From assembly GCA_033557835.1 (NCBI GenBank), contig JAWQRO010000479.1:1-38232 (forward strand): a DNA stretch of 38,232 nt, in the 5' to 3' direction. The position numbers and the translations under genes were made by a program. Source of the stretch: Helochares maculicollis (taxonomy: Eukaryota > Arthropoda > Insecta > Coleoptera > Hydrophilidae). Below, in pieces: positions 9,877-21,770 of the stretch. The notes under the pieces are model-generated. The model had not been told where the DNA came from and ran no database searches. It saw nothing but the letters and a program-made list of their open reading frames with translations. Each line of letters starts with the position of its first letter. The stretch's first letter is position 1.

Positions 9877-10175
9877 ATTACTATACCAAGTATAGTAACT
9901 GGAAAAGATTGGGATTACGAAAAAATTTGGTCCTAAGTTTTGTCGGATCTCCACATTTTGTGTGTCCTTGAATTTATTATGACCATTTTTTGGTATGTTG
10001 CCTGTTTGTGTATGTAGAGTAGACATAACAGCGGTCAGACGTTTTAAGCTGGAGCTATGAATTTTGACAAGCCGCTATTATCACAAAATAGTAAATTTGT
10101 GTCAACTTTTGAGGCATATACGGCTAATAGAAATACCTGTTTACTTACACAGTTTTCAAATATTTTCAAGGAAAG
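9877..10175 (+). repeat. dispersed repeat, copy B
   Basis: The longer of the two copies (see 8806-9027). In order it contains an imperfect palindromic TACTATAC...GTATAGTA at the left, the CGGATCTCCAC block, a TG-rich block ending TGTGTATGTAGAGTAGACATAAC, an about 60-base segment missing from copy A, and the TTTGTGTCAACTTTTGAGGC to ACACAGTTTT block. A tRNA-like sequence abuts its left side. Confidence 0.65.
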
Positions 10176-10574
10176 TAGTCTTTCAAATTAAACTTCCGGT
10201 ATATACAGCTTAAATTTAATAAAAAATTGACAAATACAAACTTTTATCATGAAAAGAGCACCGTTGCCATTTTTAAAATTTTGAAAATTATAATTTTGTA
10301 GGCCTTGTAATAAAAAAATTGTGGGGCGTCATTAGCATAGATTCTATTTTTTTAGTAATCAATTTGGTTATTAAAATTGTACCAATATTTTAGTTTTGAA
10401 TTCATTTTTTAAAATTGGTAATTTAAGCGATCAATATTACAGACTTCATAAGAGTATATTTTTACTTGTTTAAAAGTTTAAGGTAATGCACATAAAGTTA
10501 AATATGTACTAAAAAAGCATCGAACGTAGGTTTTTTTAGTTTAACTAATTATATTCGTAGATACATATATTTAT

Positions 10575-11340
10575 ACAGAATTGTTAAGTGGAGAGAGTTC
10601 AGATTTTTCTAGATCAGAAGGAATAGGTGAAGACCGACAGATTGAAAGCGACAAAAGAGTTTTCAATAGGGAATGGCACGTGGCTGGAAAAATCGTCAGA
10701 CCAAGCAGATTAAGAAGGGTAATCAATTCATTTGAACCATATAAGTCACCAATGCCAGATCGCATAAACCGAGTAACACTGCTGACACTTTACCCTTGGC
10801 TTTTCTGGGGCACCTGTGCTAATTGTGCTAGAGCTGTGTGGCGTGGAGTTGGGTCGGAGTCATGACGAAAACCACGGGTGGTATTCTTATCAAAATTCGG
10901 GAAACAACCATATAAGAGGTTAAGTCGCACACGCTAATTGTTCTAAAGTTTTATGCCATAAAAACCCTGAAGAAATTAAGCGACATGTATTAATCTTTTT
11001 AAGCAAGTGTGCATAAACGGCGCTAACTGCAATAGTGACGTGGGTGGAAGCAGCAAAAATAATGACTCAATGGCGTTGAGAGTATTTCTAGATATGGATG
11101 GTGCATTTGACTTCACTTTAGTGGGTTCAGTGCAGGATGTATGCAAGCAAAGATGAGACTGTAATTCTATTGAACCAAAGATGTGCTTTCACAGAAGACT
11201 TCAAACATTTGTGAGAGATGAAGAGGTTGAAATCCTGGCTAATCGGGTCTATCCATAAGGAGGAGTTTTGTCACCATTTCTGTGGAGCTTGGTAGTCGAC
11301 GGCATTTAAGCAACACTCAATGCAGTGCTGTAGTAACTAC
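10575..11340 (+). mobile_element. non-LTR retrotransposon RT fragment (jockey/R1 type), dead
   Basis: In one frame (10581-10862) the N-terminal RT region reads RRVINSFEPYKSPMPDRI, matching the usual INSF-PYKSPGPDGI. After several frameshifts, a block like FLLKTLEKL is recognisable near 10950. FLDMDGAFD at 11085-11111 corresponds to the catalytic block usually FLDIEGAFD. P-stop-GGVLSPFLWSLVVDG at about 11253-11297 corresponds to CPQGGVLSPLLWSLVVDG, with Gln changed to a stop (TAA 11256-11258). The YADD box, endonuclease and 3' tail are not found. Stops and frameshifts show it is an old truncated copy. Confidence 0.8.
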
Positions 11341-12194
11341 ACTCTGGACTAAACTGATTGTTCGACTTTGTGAAGTAGAAATATTCAGTATATATACTCC
11401 ATTTTCTAAATGCAATTTGCAGAAATTATACTAAGAAATATAGGTAATCTTTAAACAGCTTTAGGAAACCATAGAAAAGTAAAACTACATTAAACATTAT
11501 TATTATCTACATTTATCAAATTAGCATCATTGCTCAAAATGCAAAAGCAATGCCATTGTGCTGACAACGCTACGACTTGTAACGAATTTATGATCATAAT
11601 GAACTGGCTAATATGTTATACTATACTATATATGACACTTCGATTCGGTTTGCGGTGTTTGCAGCAATAGATTCATAAATTGAAGGAAAAACTAGCCCTG
11701 TATATTTGTGGCATACCGTCATGAGGATGAGTTTTATTTTGCTAAATGATTTAAATATAACACATCTAATGTATAAGCTATTATTAGCAGAATTTATTGT
11801 GTATAAGTTTTTGCTTGCTAATTTTTTATAAATACTTGTTTAGAGCTGTGATTCGTTTTCTAGTATCAACTTATGATTTAGAAATTGGAAAATTGGCTCT
11901 ACTAAACGATGCAAAGCAGAGCTAGTTAAAAGCACCAAAAAATGTTTCTTGTGGACAAGCCACATCTCACCAAATTTTAGCTTAACTTGGTAATTTACAT
12001 ATTTTATTTTATATATCAGTGGTGGCACAGGCTAATAATTATTTAAGCGGTTTACAAATCAATTATTTAATGATTCAAAGTTGTGAACTAAGCTAATTTA
12101 ATGGTTGTAGAAAATAGCATATCTGAAATTTTAGTTAAGCAAATACCAATACTGATTTTATTATTAAACATAAAATCAGAGAAACTATAAATAC

Positions 12195-12206
12195 GAGGGT
12201 AAGTCA
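12195..12206 (+). repeat. left terminal inverted repeat core of the mariner copy
   Basis: GAGGGTAAGTCA, identical to the reverse complement of 13107-13118; typical of one group of mariner ends. Confidence 0.8.
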
Positions 12207-13106
12207 TAATTACCTTCAATTAGATTATATTTCTCTTGATATTGGTAGTGCTCCTATGAAGCTTAGATACCGCATGTATGGTTTAATTATTGTTATGAGT
12301 GCATAGGTTAGATTTTGCAACGATAGTTTCGTTGTCGCTAGCGTGCTGTTAAACATGACTGTTTCGCTATCCGGTTGCACCAAAAACGAGTACAGTGATT
12401 CGTTTTTTGAGTTTAGAAAGAGTACCAAGGGCCAAAATTCATTGACAAATTTCGATACAGTGCAGAAGCAGTATATTGCCTCAACGGAATGTCTACGATT
12501 ATATTACAAATATTAAAAAGGGTCGTATAAGTATAACCCTCGTCGAAGGAGCCGGACCACCAATTCCAATGAGGAAAACATTGAACATAAATGTAACATA
12601 ATTCTGTTAGACCGACATATAACTTTTGACAAAGAAGCATATTGTCATAGCTTTGCTTACGAAATTATCCAGATCAAACTTGGGTCTCATTATGTCTGTC
12701 CAAGCTGTGTCCCAAAACATCTCACACAGATGCATGCAAACAATAGCGTTTGATCATTTGCCAACAACATTTGGGTCGTTTTGGTAATAAACTTGACGTC
12801 TTCTTAAACAGAATCGTCTGTGCCAACAAAACATGGATCCATCATTATATGGCGGAGAATAAACGGCAGAGTATGGAAAGGTAAAATTGAAAATCGTTCC
12901 GCAAGAATATTTGTAAAGCCTGCAAACCATAAGAACATTGAAGCTTAAAGTGTTTGGGACATTTTGGAGCTTAGCACTAGATCATTATCAGGAAAGGGGC
13001 ACACTTCCTGAATCGAAGCTCAACTGAAACTCTTCTTTTATGAAGGCTTTAGGTATTTTGTGAGGAATATTGCACTTACATTTTTAACCATATTGTGAAT
13101 AATATT

Positions 13107-13118
13107 TGACTTACCCTC
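13107..13118 (-). repeat. right terminal inverted repeat core of the mariner copy
   Basis: TGACTTACCCTC, the inverse of the left end. The flanking dinucleotide is not TA here, so the target-site duplication has decayed. Confidence 0.8.
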
Positions 13119-13124
13119 ACATGT

Positions 13125-16100
13125 CCTTCAAAGTTAATATTTTTATTAACATTTTGAGGAAAAAATTAATAAAATTTTTTATGGCAAAACCTTTAATCCA
13201 TACAAAATATGGCCAAGAACGGCTTGCCAAAAGTTGTTAAAAATTATTTAGGGCTCCAGAATACTTCAAAATTTTAACTGTACTGTATACGGGAATGCAA
13301 AAGCGAAGAATTATCACGATTATAGTTTAATATGTTTTCATTCACAAGAAACTATATACGAAAATGTTTTCACTCTTAATTATAAAAGTATTTTTTTACC
13401 ACCAATTTCTGATTTTCTAAACACCAACTTAAATAGTACCAAATGGTCCTATAGCTGTTCATTATCATTTTCAAAATATTACGCTTAACCAAACCCTAAT
13501 TATCTATAAGTATTTTGTATTTAATTGAAAGAGAGAATATCTTATTTTTAGATTTCATGAGAGCGGCGTATATGTACTTTGCTGCAGAAATGAGTTTGGC
13601 GCACCTTACATAATTTTAAGTCTATTCCGTAAAGCTATGTTTGTCTAACTACAAACTGTAAGTTGACAAACAGCTCTAAACCACATTTCCTATGCCTTTT
13701 GCAATGACGTATCTAAACTTCCGCCATTTCATACGTCTCCTCCTACCGCTCGCTTCTTGTGTGTTCCGTATATCGAGTTAGCATAATATATTCCGTTTGA
13801 AATCTGATGTTTGCAAATTTCGGATATCTTAATGGCGGTAGGTATTTACAAATTGAGGAGATATATTAACACGGGTTAAGGTTGTCCGCAACAACATTTC
13901 AATTATTGAGCTCCCACTGACATGAAATTAATTAAGGTACCTGTTCCCACGAGTACATACCGCCGGCACGAAATTATTTGCCGTAAACTCAGTAGCTTCG
14001 AATGCAATCCTGCCTGATCGTGACGTCGCCCACTGTTGCATTCCGACAATCTGATAAGACAAAAAGTTGTTTCAACCATTATTAAACGAAAAAAAATTAT
14101 AGCGAATCTAAAATGTAGCCATAAATTCCGTTGAAACATTGCAGTAATTTACATACAATCCTTAAAATTTTCACTTACCTGCTAACGCACACAAAAATTG
14201 GAAGTAATCCTAAACCTTCCGCCGGCAACCTCCTCCTAAAAGGGGTAAGCAATGAACAAACAGCCAGAATCATAAATTTAAAGGCACACAACTATAACTC
14301 CTTATATGTGTTTAATATGAATGGGTGAGCTCAGATGGGAGAGAAAATGACTTGATCCAGCTCTGAAGAATCTTATCGGAACTGAGATCGTGACGTATAT
14401 TAGATTTACAGAGAGTATTTTCAGGGTTTTATATGCAGAGAATTCAGCGCCCGCCTGGACGTTTATATTGGATATCTAGGCTTGACACGACACATCTGTC
14501 GACGCTCTTTTAAAAACTAATGCCTCCGTGTTACTTGATATATTATTGTTTCATTGGACAAACTCGCACTCTCCAATCTTGCCCTGATGTTTTGTTTCAG
14601 TAAAAATTCATTACGGACCTAATAAAGAACGTGGAGCTTTACTCGTGTCAAAATCTCATGGTGAGAGAGATTTATTAAAAATAAATTGCTTTTCGTTGTA
14701 TCGATTTACACGTTCAGGCAAATTAATTGAATCCTGTGAATGAATGCTGACATGGTTGTCCCAAAATGTACCTCGCTTGGATTATTTAAGCCTTTTATTC
14801 CGGCTGAACTAATCAATACCAATCGGTATAATGAAAGTTTAGTACAAAGTGCTAGCACCAACAAACGGCGACACCAGAGCGGCAGTGTTGGGGACTTGGC
14901 CTTTTTAAATAAAAATATACCCTTCTGCAACTGGCGTTTTGTTGTACTCGAAAAAACCTCACAGCCACACAGTATGGCAAAGTCAATGAGTAAGAACTGT
15001 GTTTTCATTTATCGCGAATAAAACTGTAGTTTGTTAGATATAAATTGCTCACTTCCCTTATTTCAATGAGCCTTTGTTAGCATTTTAAGGCTCTTTTGCT
15101 GCATAAAAGAAGTTTGGGGTGACCTACAGAAAAATTTGTTAAAGAAAACCAACAGTTTGTAATAATTTTCAAGTTATGTATAGCTGCAAAAATTTTAAGT
15201 AAAAAGAAGCAAAGGCAACTCATACTTTTACTTTTTATTATATAATATCATATGAAAATGCATTTCATAGACTTCTAGCACAGAAAAGATTTACAAAACA
15301 TTTCAGGAATAATTTATTTCATAAAGTTGTAATGTTGTAATAAATAGCATATTTCGTAGAGTCAAAATTTCTTCAATGAATAAAAGTTACATTTGCAAAA
15401 TTTATTGAAATATTTAAACTTGATAATCTCATCAACATTTTATTCTGCCACAACTGACATTATTTTTAAGATGAAACTCAAAAATGATATCCGCATAGTT
15501 GTTGAGGGTTCCGAATGTTTCACTTTTACCGTTTACCTATTCTAATACCCCCTATTTTTCTAAATTAGTGACAAAAGAAATGCGAGAATTTTCGTCTTCA
15601 TTGTCAAACTTATCAAACATTGAGACAAGTTCTAAATCAGCTGCATTGTTAGAGAGCTTAAAAATGTATCTGTTCACTTTATTTCAAGCTTATGTAAATA
15701 AGATACTTCTTAAAAAATAAGACATTTAACGTGCCATTTAGGTTTTATTCAGATTTTTACAAAAAATTAAATATATTTTTTTTATATAGATTATCCGTGT
15801 ATCAAATAATGTACTGAGCTCATTGTGCTAGATGGAAAGATGTAATTTGACACGTCTTTTGGTAAAATTTTGTTTGCAATCAAATTTTGCTTTATTTATG
15901 GATTAAAACTGTACAGTAAAATTAACAAAAGTTAGCGGCTTGATTTTGATTTTGCTTATACACTGTAGCGTACTTCGTATTCATTTATTTAGTGAGCTTA
16001 CAAGATATCACTTAAACAGTCTTACATCGATTACAAAATCTATTATTTAATATTAAAGTAGTTTGTGCGCTTTCACTAAATTCATATTGAAAAGTACGAG

Positions 16101-16260
16101 ATAATTTTGTTTCTGCAAATTCTAAACAACACAATACCACTGCTAGAACTTTCTTTCTTAACCCTAAACACATTTTATATTTTAAATAATACTTAATGTG
16201 CTATATATGATGGATATAACTTATTTGTTTGATTTTTTTGCAAAAAAGACACATTTGTTT
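13125..16260. other. non-coding spacer with a few GC-richer islands
   Basis: No recognisable gene. GC-richer patches occur at 13680-14060, 14200-14280 and 14740-15010. The last is open on both strands for over 90 codons (plus 14740-15021 from an ATG; minus 14706-15008) but neither product resembles a known protein. The remainder is AT-rich background. Confidence 0.45.
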
Positions 16261-16289
16261 ATATGAATTGGTAAAACTACATGAATGCG

Positions 16290-17090
16290 TTCTATTCTTG
16301 GAGCGCGTTTTGTATTAATGAGAATAAGTGGCAATCTGGTGAGTCACAATCTGGTGATGCACAATCTGGTGAATATGGAGTATGCGGTAGGATTTCTGAT
16401 GTAAGTGCTTCCAAAGTATTGTTTGCTTGTTTTCTGACATATGTAGCAAATTCACTTTATGCTGTTTGTTGGCTGGAATAAGAGAATTTTCGTTCATTAC
16501 AGTGTTCAAATTTATTCATTGTTGTTGGTAACATTTAGCAGTAATAGTTTTGTACTTTCTGTTGTACATGCTTCACCTGGATGAACCACTGAAGTTTTGC
16601 GTTTAGTTTTTGTTGAAAATCCAATTCACAACTGAATGCAAAAAATCTATCTTCGGTAGCTTGTAATCAAAGAAATGCAAATTGTTAAACGATTTTCATT
16701 GTTGCATTCTGTTGGCTTAAATGATATCAATTCCTTCATTTTTGAATTACTTTAATGACATGCAAAATTTTATGTCTGATTGAGTGACATTTAATTGTTT
16801 TGCAAGTTCTTGTTCTGCCTGAGCTGAGTTTATTTAATAATGACCCCAAGTCTTAATTTTCGAATTTTTGAGTTAACGAACACTTTCTTTGTAACTGACA
16901 TCAAAATTACCAATTCTGAGTCATATCAACCAATTTTAACAAGTTGATGAGCTACTACATGTTGATAATTTAGGACGAAAAGCAAAAAATAATATAACAT
17001 TTTCGGACTGCTTTATTGGGAGTAAATTCAACATGTTCAACGGCATTCAAAAACATGTTAACACTTTCACGAATAATGACCTAATTTGGA
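16290..17090 (-). mobile_element. mariner fragment of a second lineage, dead
   Basis: Read on the minus strand, pieces of a transposase appear in the right order. VEHVEFTPNKAVRKC lies at about 17060-17010, GNFDVSYKESVR near 16900, QAEQELAKQLNVTQSDI at about 16822-16772, DFLHSVV near 16640 and ILPHTPYSPDC near 16390-16360. The order and wording match cecropia/mauritiana-type mariners (DFDVEDKERPG, QTQEELAESLGVTQQAI, FLHRIV-TGDEKWI, VLPHPPYSPD). The TGDEK segment with the first catalytic Asp is deleted (about 16630), the second (HDNARPH) is also lost, and many stops and frameshifts are present. The third motif carries a tandem expansion, listed separately. Terminal repeats could not be located, so the ends are approximate. 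Confidence 0.8.
16332..16376 (-). repeat. 15-bp tandem repeat inside the mariner catalytic motif
   Basis: Three copies of CAATCTGGTGA (16332-16342, 16347-16357, 16362-16372) at an exact 15-base period. In the transposase frame on the minus strand they read YSPDC-ASPDC-DSPDC-HLF, where the family has YSPD-APSD-HLF. The period is five codons, so the reading frame was kept. Confidence 0.9.
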
Positions 17091-18889
17091 ATTTGAACAT
17101 TTCTAAAGCGGCGTAGATGTCACTGTAAGTGAACGTATAGCGCAAAAGTTACGCTGTTTCTTAGAAAATCCAAAAATAAGCTATACACCCATTGCATATG
17201 TACTAAATGTACACTGAAAATTATAGCTTTAATACAAACATTATTAGGAGATTAGAGACGAGTTATCAAGACTATTGCATACTAATGTAAAAGTATACAA
17301 TTTTAATTTCAAATTAAAAAGTAACTGAATCGAGCGACAATGTCTTTAGTGGATATCATTATAATTGGTTTATACTGTATTTACGATTATTATTAAGATT
17401 ATTCACAATGTAGCTAGAAAACTTAACATAGCTTAATTTAAGTCAAAATATTATATCAAACAATTTTCTTATATATTTTTATGCATGTATTTAAAAATTT
17501 TCTTGCAGAGCTTTTTACCGTGTAACTTTTTATGTAGAAAAATAATTGACGCTGTCTTATCGCGTTCTTCCTTATTCCGTATTAACAAAGTAAGGGAATG
17601 CAGGACTTCCTAAGGTCTGTAGAAAAGAATATTACAAGAAAAGCTCAATAAGATAGTCATTTCTAATTTAAACAAAATGTGTATGATTTCTTTCCGGATC
17701 CTCTTTAATAAAACAGTAGAAGGTACGTGAAGTTTGAAGAGCTATTCTCGTGTAACTAACAGTCTGTTTCTATTTGAAGTGGGTCATTTTGAACAAAAGG
17801 CGATAAACAAGTTCACGTTCGCGTCTGCTGCTCATATTTACTTGTGTCGAGAAGCGCAAATTTCCCTTATTTATTTTTCTCTCTAACATTTTATTACATG
17901 TGACCGACAATTTCATCTAACTTCATTTCTCACTACCGCTTTTGCAAACGTACATGGAACTCTCAAGTATAAAAAATGTTGAGCTCTGCCTAAATCACTT
18001 CTTGCCAAGTCTATAAATGAGTAGATATTAAATCAATGGGCTAGTGAATTTACTAGAAATGACAAAATCTAACCAAACACCTGCTACCCCAGCCATCAGC
18101 TAATTAAACACAAACTTTAAACACTTAATTGAATGTCATATGTCTTCCCTCAAAATCAATATGCTTCAATGTAAACAAGGACATTAGTCATCAAGACACG
18201 TGAATCATTGTAGTTTTCCTGGCTATAATCAGCGAAGTGGGTCGCATTTTATGTTAAGCTCGCGTGCTTAGATCCTATCGACCTAATATATGTTAACACC
18301 TTCCTGATTCTTTTTCTACCAATTAAATGAGTCAAAAACGGGCATTATAAACGGAATGCTGTAGGGTTTACATATCGATTTAAAAAAGACAATTAAATAG
18401 GCTTCTTAATATGTTAATACTTGATGAAAAATGTAGACGATATCTAAGATAGTGTAAGGAATTAAAGTTATAACTGAGTAGTTGATTAAACGCAAAATAT
18501 GGCCCAAACACCTCAGAATAAACAACTGCAGGAATCACAAAGGAAGAGTTAACTACAACCTTCAAAAGAATATTTAAGAGTAAGCCATCCATGAACATAT
18601 GTTTATTTAAGTTTAATCCGTACCGACATCAACAACAAGAAAGACTTTCATATGACCTGTAGAATAAACATAAATTTCTTGAAATAAACGATGTGTTTTT
18701 TGGAGATAACATCGGAGGTACTGTTGCATCTTAAATATAATAAAGTATATCATTAATATTCCCCATGAAGAAGATATCAAAGACGCATAGCTATGTTCGG
18801 AGTCAAGAGGACTACCAATTTAAATAACTTAATTAAAAGAGGTTGAGCGGAAAAATTATTTTTTTATTCAGTAGGTGGTGAATTAATAA

Positions 18890-18955
18890 GTCGGGCACGC
18901 TGCACCAGCAGCGTCAGCCAGGCCCGCCCTGCTTTGGGGTCGGAGCCAATCGTCA
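18890..18955. other. isolated GC-rich island
   Basis: A sharply bounded stretch rich in GC within AT-rich DNA, including CGCTGCACCAGCAGCG with a short inverted repeat. There is no open frame with similarity to a known protein. It could be a transposon scar or a regulatory element. Confidence 0.3.
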
Positions 18956-21546
18956 TTTTTTTATTTCATTCTATTACTATCTTGGTATTACATACCGGGG
19001 TCGTAGACATTCCTTTGGGCAAAATAAGAGAAGATTTAAACACATAAAAAATGTATTTTCGTATTTCAACGTTGTAATTTTATATTCTTAAGGGAGGGTG
19101 ACCAGCCCGTTGGCATTCCGTTCATGTAAATATTTCGTCTATATAAATATTAAGTCTCAGACTTTGGCTACTTGACCCGAGTGGCGCTTTTATTTGAATA
19201 TTTTGAATATTCCTCTTTATGTAGATGCGGCTGGATCCTGTCGATTATGTGGGTTATTAGAAATGTTTGTTTATTTTTGCTTTGTTGCGTAATTTCTATT
19301 TCCTAAAGTGTTTCTATTTGCATGTTTATACATTAGAACTAATAAGATTGCATAAGAAATAATATTTTATATCAGTTGTTAATTACCACACCTAATGTTA
19401 AGTAATTGTGCGCAGAATGCGTTTTGCTTTGTACATTTCTTGTATTATAAAGACCAGTTGCTGAATCGTAAATGAGAATTGCCTTCTGGTGCAATGATTT
19501 TGATTCTTGTTTCCTATTGATAATTTCTAAGCCACACACTGCTTGGTTGCGAATTAGCACTTTTCTTTGTAATTTATAATGGTAGAGCATAGGGTATAAT
19601 TAGTGTCTATCTGCAATATGAGAAGATGATTAGAACTGTTTTTGCTTACAGTCAGCGAGTTGATTGCTTTATTAATGGTTTCGCGAGAGTTGTGGATTTT
19701 CTGTGTTCAAACATTTTGTATCCATATTTGCAGCATGCCGTGTGCATTAATTGTGAAGTTTGTTTTTTAGTAAATAGTTCACATTTCTATTTGATTTTAT
19801 GCGAGTCAAACTATTTCGAATAGAACAACTTTCATTTTTGGTTTCACCAAGTATATAAAAGCTACCTTTGATATAGTTTGAATGTGTTGTAAGAGTTTTG
19901 AAATTGAGCTCATAATCAAAATGGAGGTAATGCTGTGGGCTGTTCATTATTGCAATATCAGAAAAGCAGTCAATTTGGAGATTATTTCATCGCAAGCAGT
20001 ATTAGTTTGTTAATTAGGCACTAGATATTACTACAACGCTAGGTATTGAAATATCTAAGAATAAACTGATTACAGTTCTGCATGCTTAAGTGTTTGTTAA
20101 AGTTTTAAATGGTGTCTATACCTTGAAAAATATATGGTAAAAATATATTGTTCAATAGTTACCTAATGCGTATACATAAATAATGAACTTATTCATTTCA
20201 TATTTTTCACTAGGACTATTTTTGAAATAAATATCTTCAAAAAATTATTATTTTTAAGAATCGATATTTCTTTCTGCGCTAAAAATTGTTACGATAATCA
20301 GCTGCACTTCATGATGATGAACCATTATCTAAAATATAATTTAGTGAAAATGTGTATAGAAATGTAAAAAATCAACGTCAGACCTTTTTAAATTAATATC
20401 TACTATCAATTTAATGTGCACACTTATTGTTGTTTAAATTAATAGACGTTTGCATATTACATTTTTCGTCAATTAATGTCACTTTCTTGTACATGTCAGT
20501 AGTTGAGTTCTAAGAAAAAAATTTAATACTTAATAATGTTTATTTACTAGATTAACATTCCATGCAAGGGTTTTAATTTGCTCTAACGTGCTGAACAAAC
20601 GTCGGCTACAGATTATTTCTAATGATTCTGTAGCTTAGAGTATTTTTGTGTCTGAGAGAAAGAGATATTATTTTTATAAAATAAATACATGAACATATTA
20701 GATATCAATATTAGCAAAATGATGAACTTTTGTTGCTGTTTAAGCCCTGAGATATCAGAATAGTCATGAAGTCAAGTCGATTTTGCTTCGCTTATTTGAA
20801 ATTCACTAACAAAGTTAATTTAAGAATCAGAAGCAAGGTTCGCTTACTTAGAAATTTCACGATGAAAAGCTCAAAAATTCTAATTTGTTATCGTTAATCC
20901 TTTTAAGTGGGGTTTTACTTTAATTTATTTAAACTTCGATTAACAAGGAAACTTTATTTGGGTTTTGATGAACAGCTATTTAGCTAGCGTAAGCACAGCA
21001 AGAGAAAAATAAAAATAAGTAATCAGTATTTACTAAGGAGCCGCTGAGAACAAGATTATTAAAAAATTTTTATACTACGCAATTTATGAATTAATTAACC
21101 TTTGATTTTGAAAGCACTACAATTAATAATGTTCTAAGTGGTAACTTTTACATAAAAAAATTTTCCTTTATCTCAAAATAATGCTTTCGGTACAATTTAT
21201 GATTTCGCCCACTAATTTTTTCTACTGACTAAGATTAAGCAAAGAAAATCTGAGCTAAGCTATTATCATTTTATAGGGAGCTTCTAAATGTTGAAACGTC
21301 AGTTAACAGTATGATTTAGAATATTAGTTCGGATGGCTAATTTAATGTTTTAGTTGTTAAAATTTACTTACAGGGATGGGAATGTAGCTAAGCCTCTTTT
21401 GAAAAGTTTTTCGGAAACGTAAGAAAATTTTAAACCACGTAAAAGAAGGGAAGTGATTATAAAAGGCCTTCTTTCGTGCATTTTTTTTAAATGTATTCCT
21501 ACGTAGCTTAACTATTTTTCATGTATTTTAAAGCGGGTATAAAATT

Positions 21547-21770
21547 TCAACCGAGTAACTCTATTTTACCGTTTAGCTTACTCTTTAAAGAATAACAGGC
21601 ACTTCTGATATCCCAAAAAAAATTATATACATTACGATTTGTCGTGTGCTTTATACCAAATTTCATCGTTTCACCTCCATCTATCTTAGCACCATCGTAT
21701 TTAGATACACAATCACATAAATGTACATTACTGGACACACATGCAAAAAGTTCCCATAAATGCTTAGAAT
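21547..21770 (-). repeat. possible distant relative of the dispersed repeat
   Basis: On the minus strand a TG-rich stretch ending in GTGTATCTAAATACGAT is followed by GGAGGTGAAACGATGAAATTT. Copy B at 9.9 kb has TGTGTATGTAGAGTAGACAT followed by GCTGGAGCTATGAATTTTG. The order of blocks is alike but identity is low, so relationship is only suspected. The 63-codon frame over it is not supported as a gene. Confidence 0.22.

Larger units (their letters stand above)
12194..13119 (+). mobile_element. mariner transposon, internally deleted and decayed
   Basis: Bounded by inverted terminal repeats sharing GAGGGTAAGTCA (12195-12206 and, reverse complemented, 13107-13118), with TA before the left end. 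The about 926 bp length is shorter than the usual about 1.3 kb, so there are internal or C-terminal deletions. Transposase remains readable in pieces: the helix-turn-helix region with NEENIEH at about 12570 and VPKHLT near 12710, then after a frameshift FLNRIVCANKTWIHHY followed by ENKRQSMER and a stop (about 12800-12885). Family members have GDETW there; the first catalytic Asp is Asn (12825-12827) and the next Glu is Lys. The end still resembles the block after catalytic site 1. The third catalytic Asp motif is missing. It resembles the irritans/mellifera side of the mariner family. Confidence 0.85.

Noticed and set aside
13690..13860. Possible inverted repeat around CGCCATT / AATGGCG
   Set aside because: Arms are only seven bases and flanks do not pair; no transposon ends recognised.
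19372..19950. Two minus-strand frames of 66-72 codons that could be one decayed coding region
   Set aside because: The segment between them has several stops, and neither piece resembles a known transposon or gene family.
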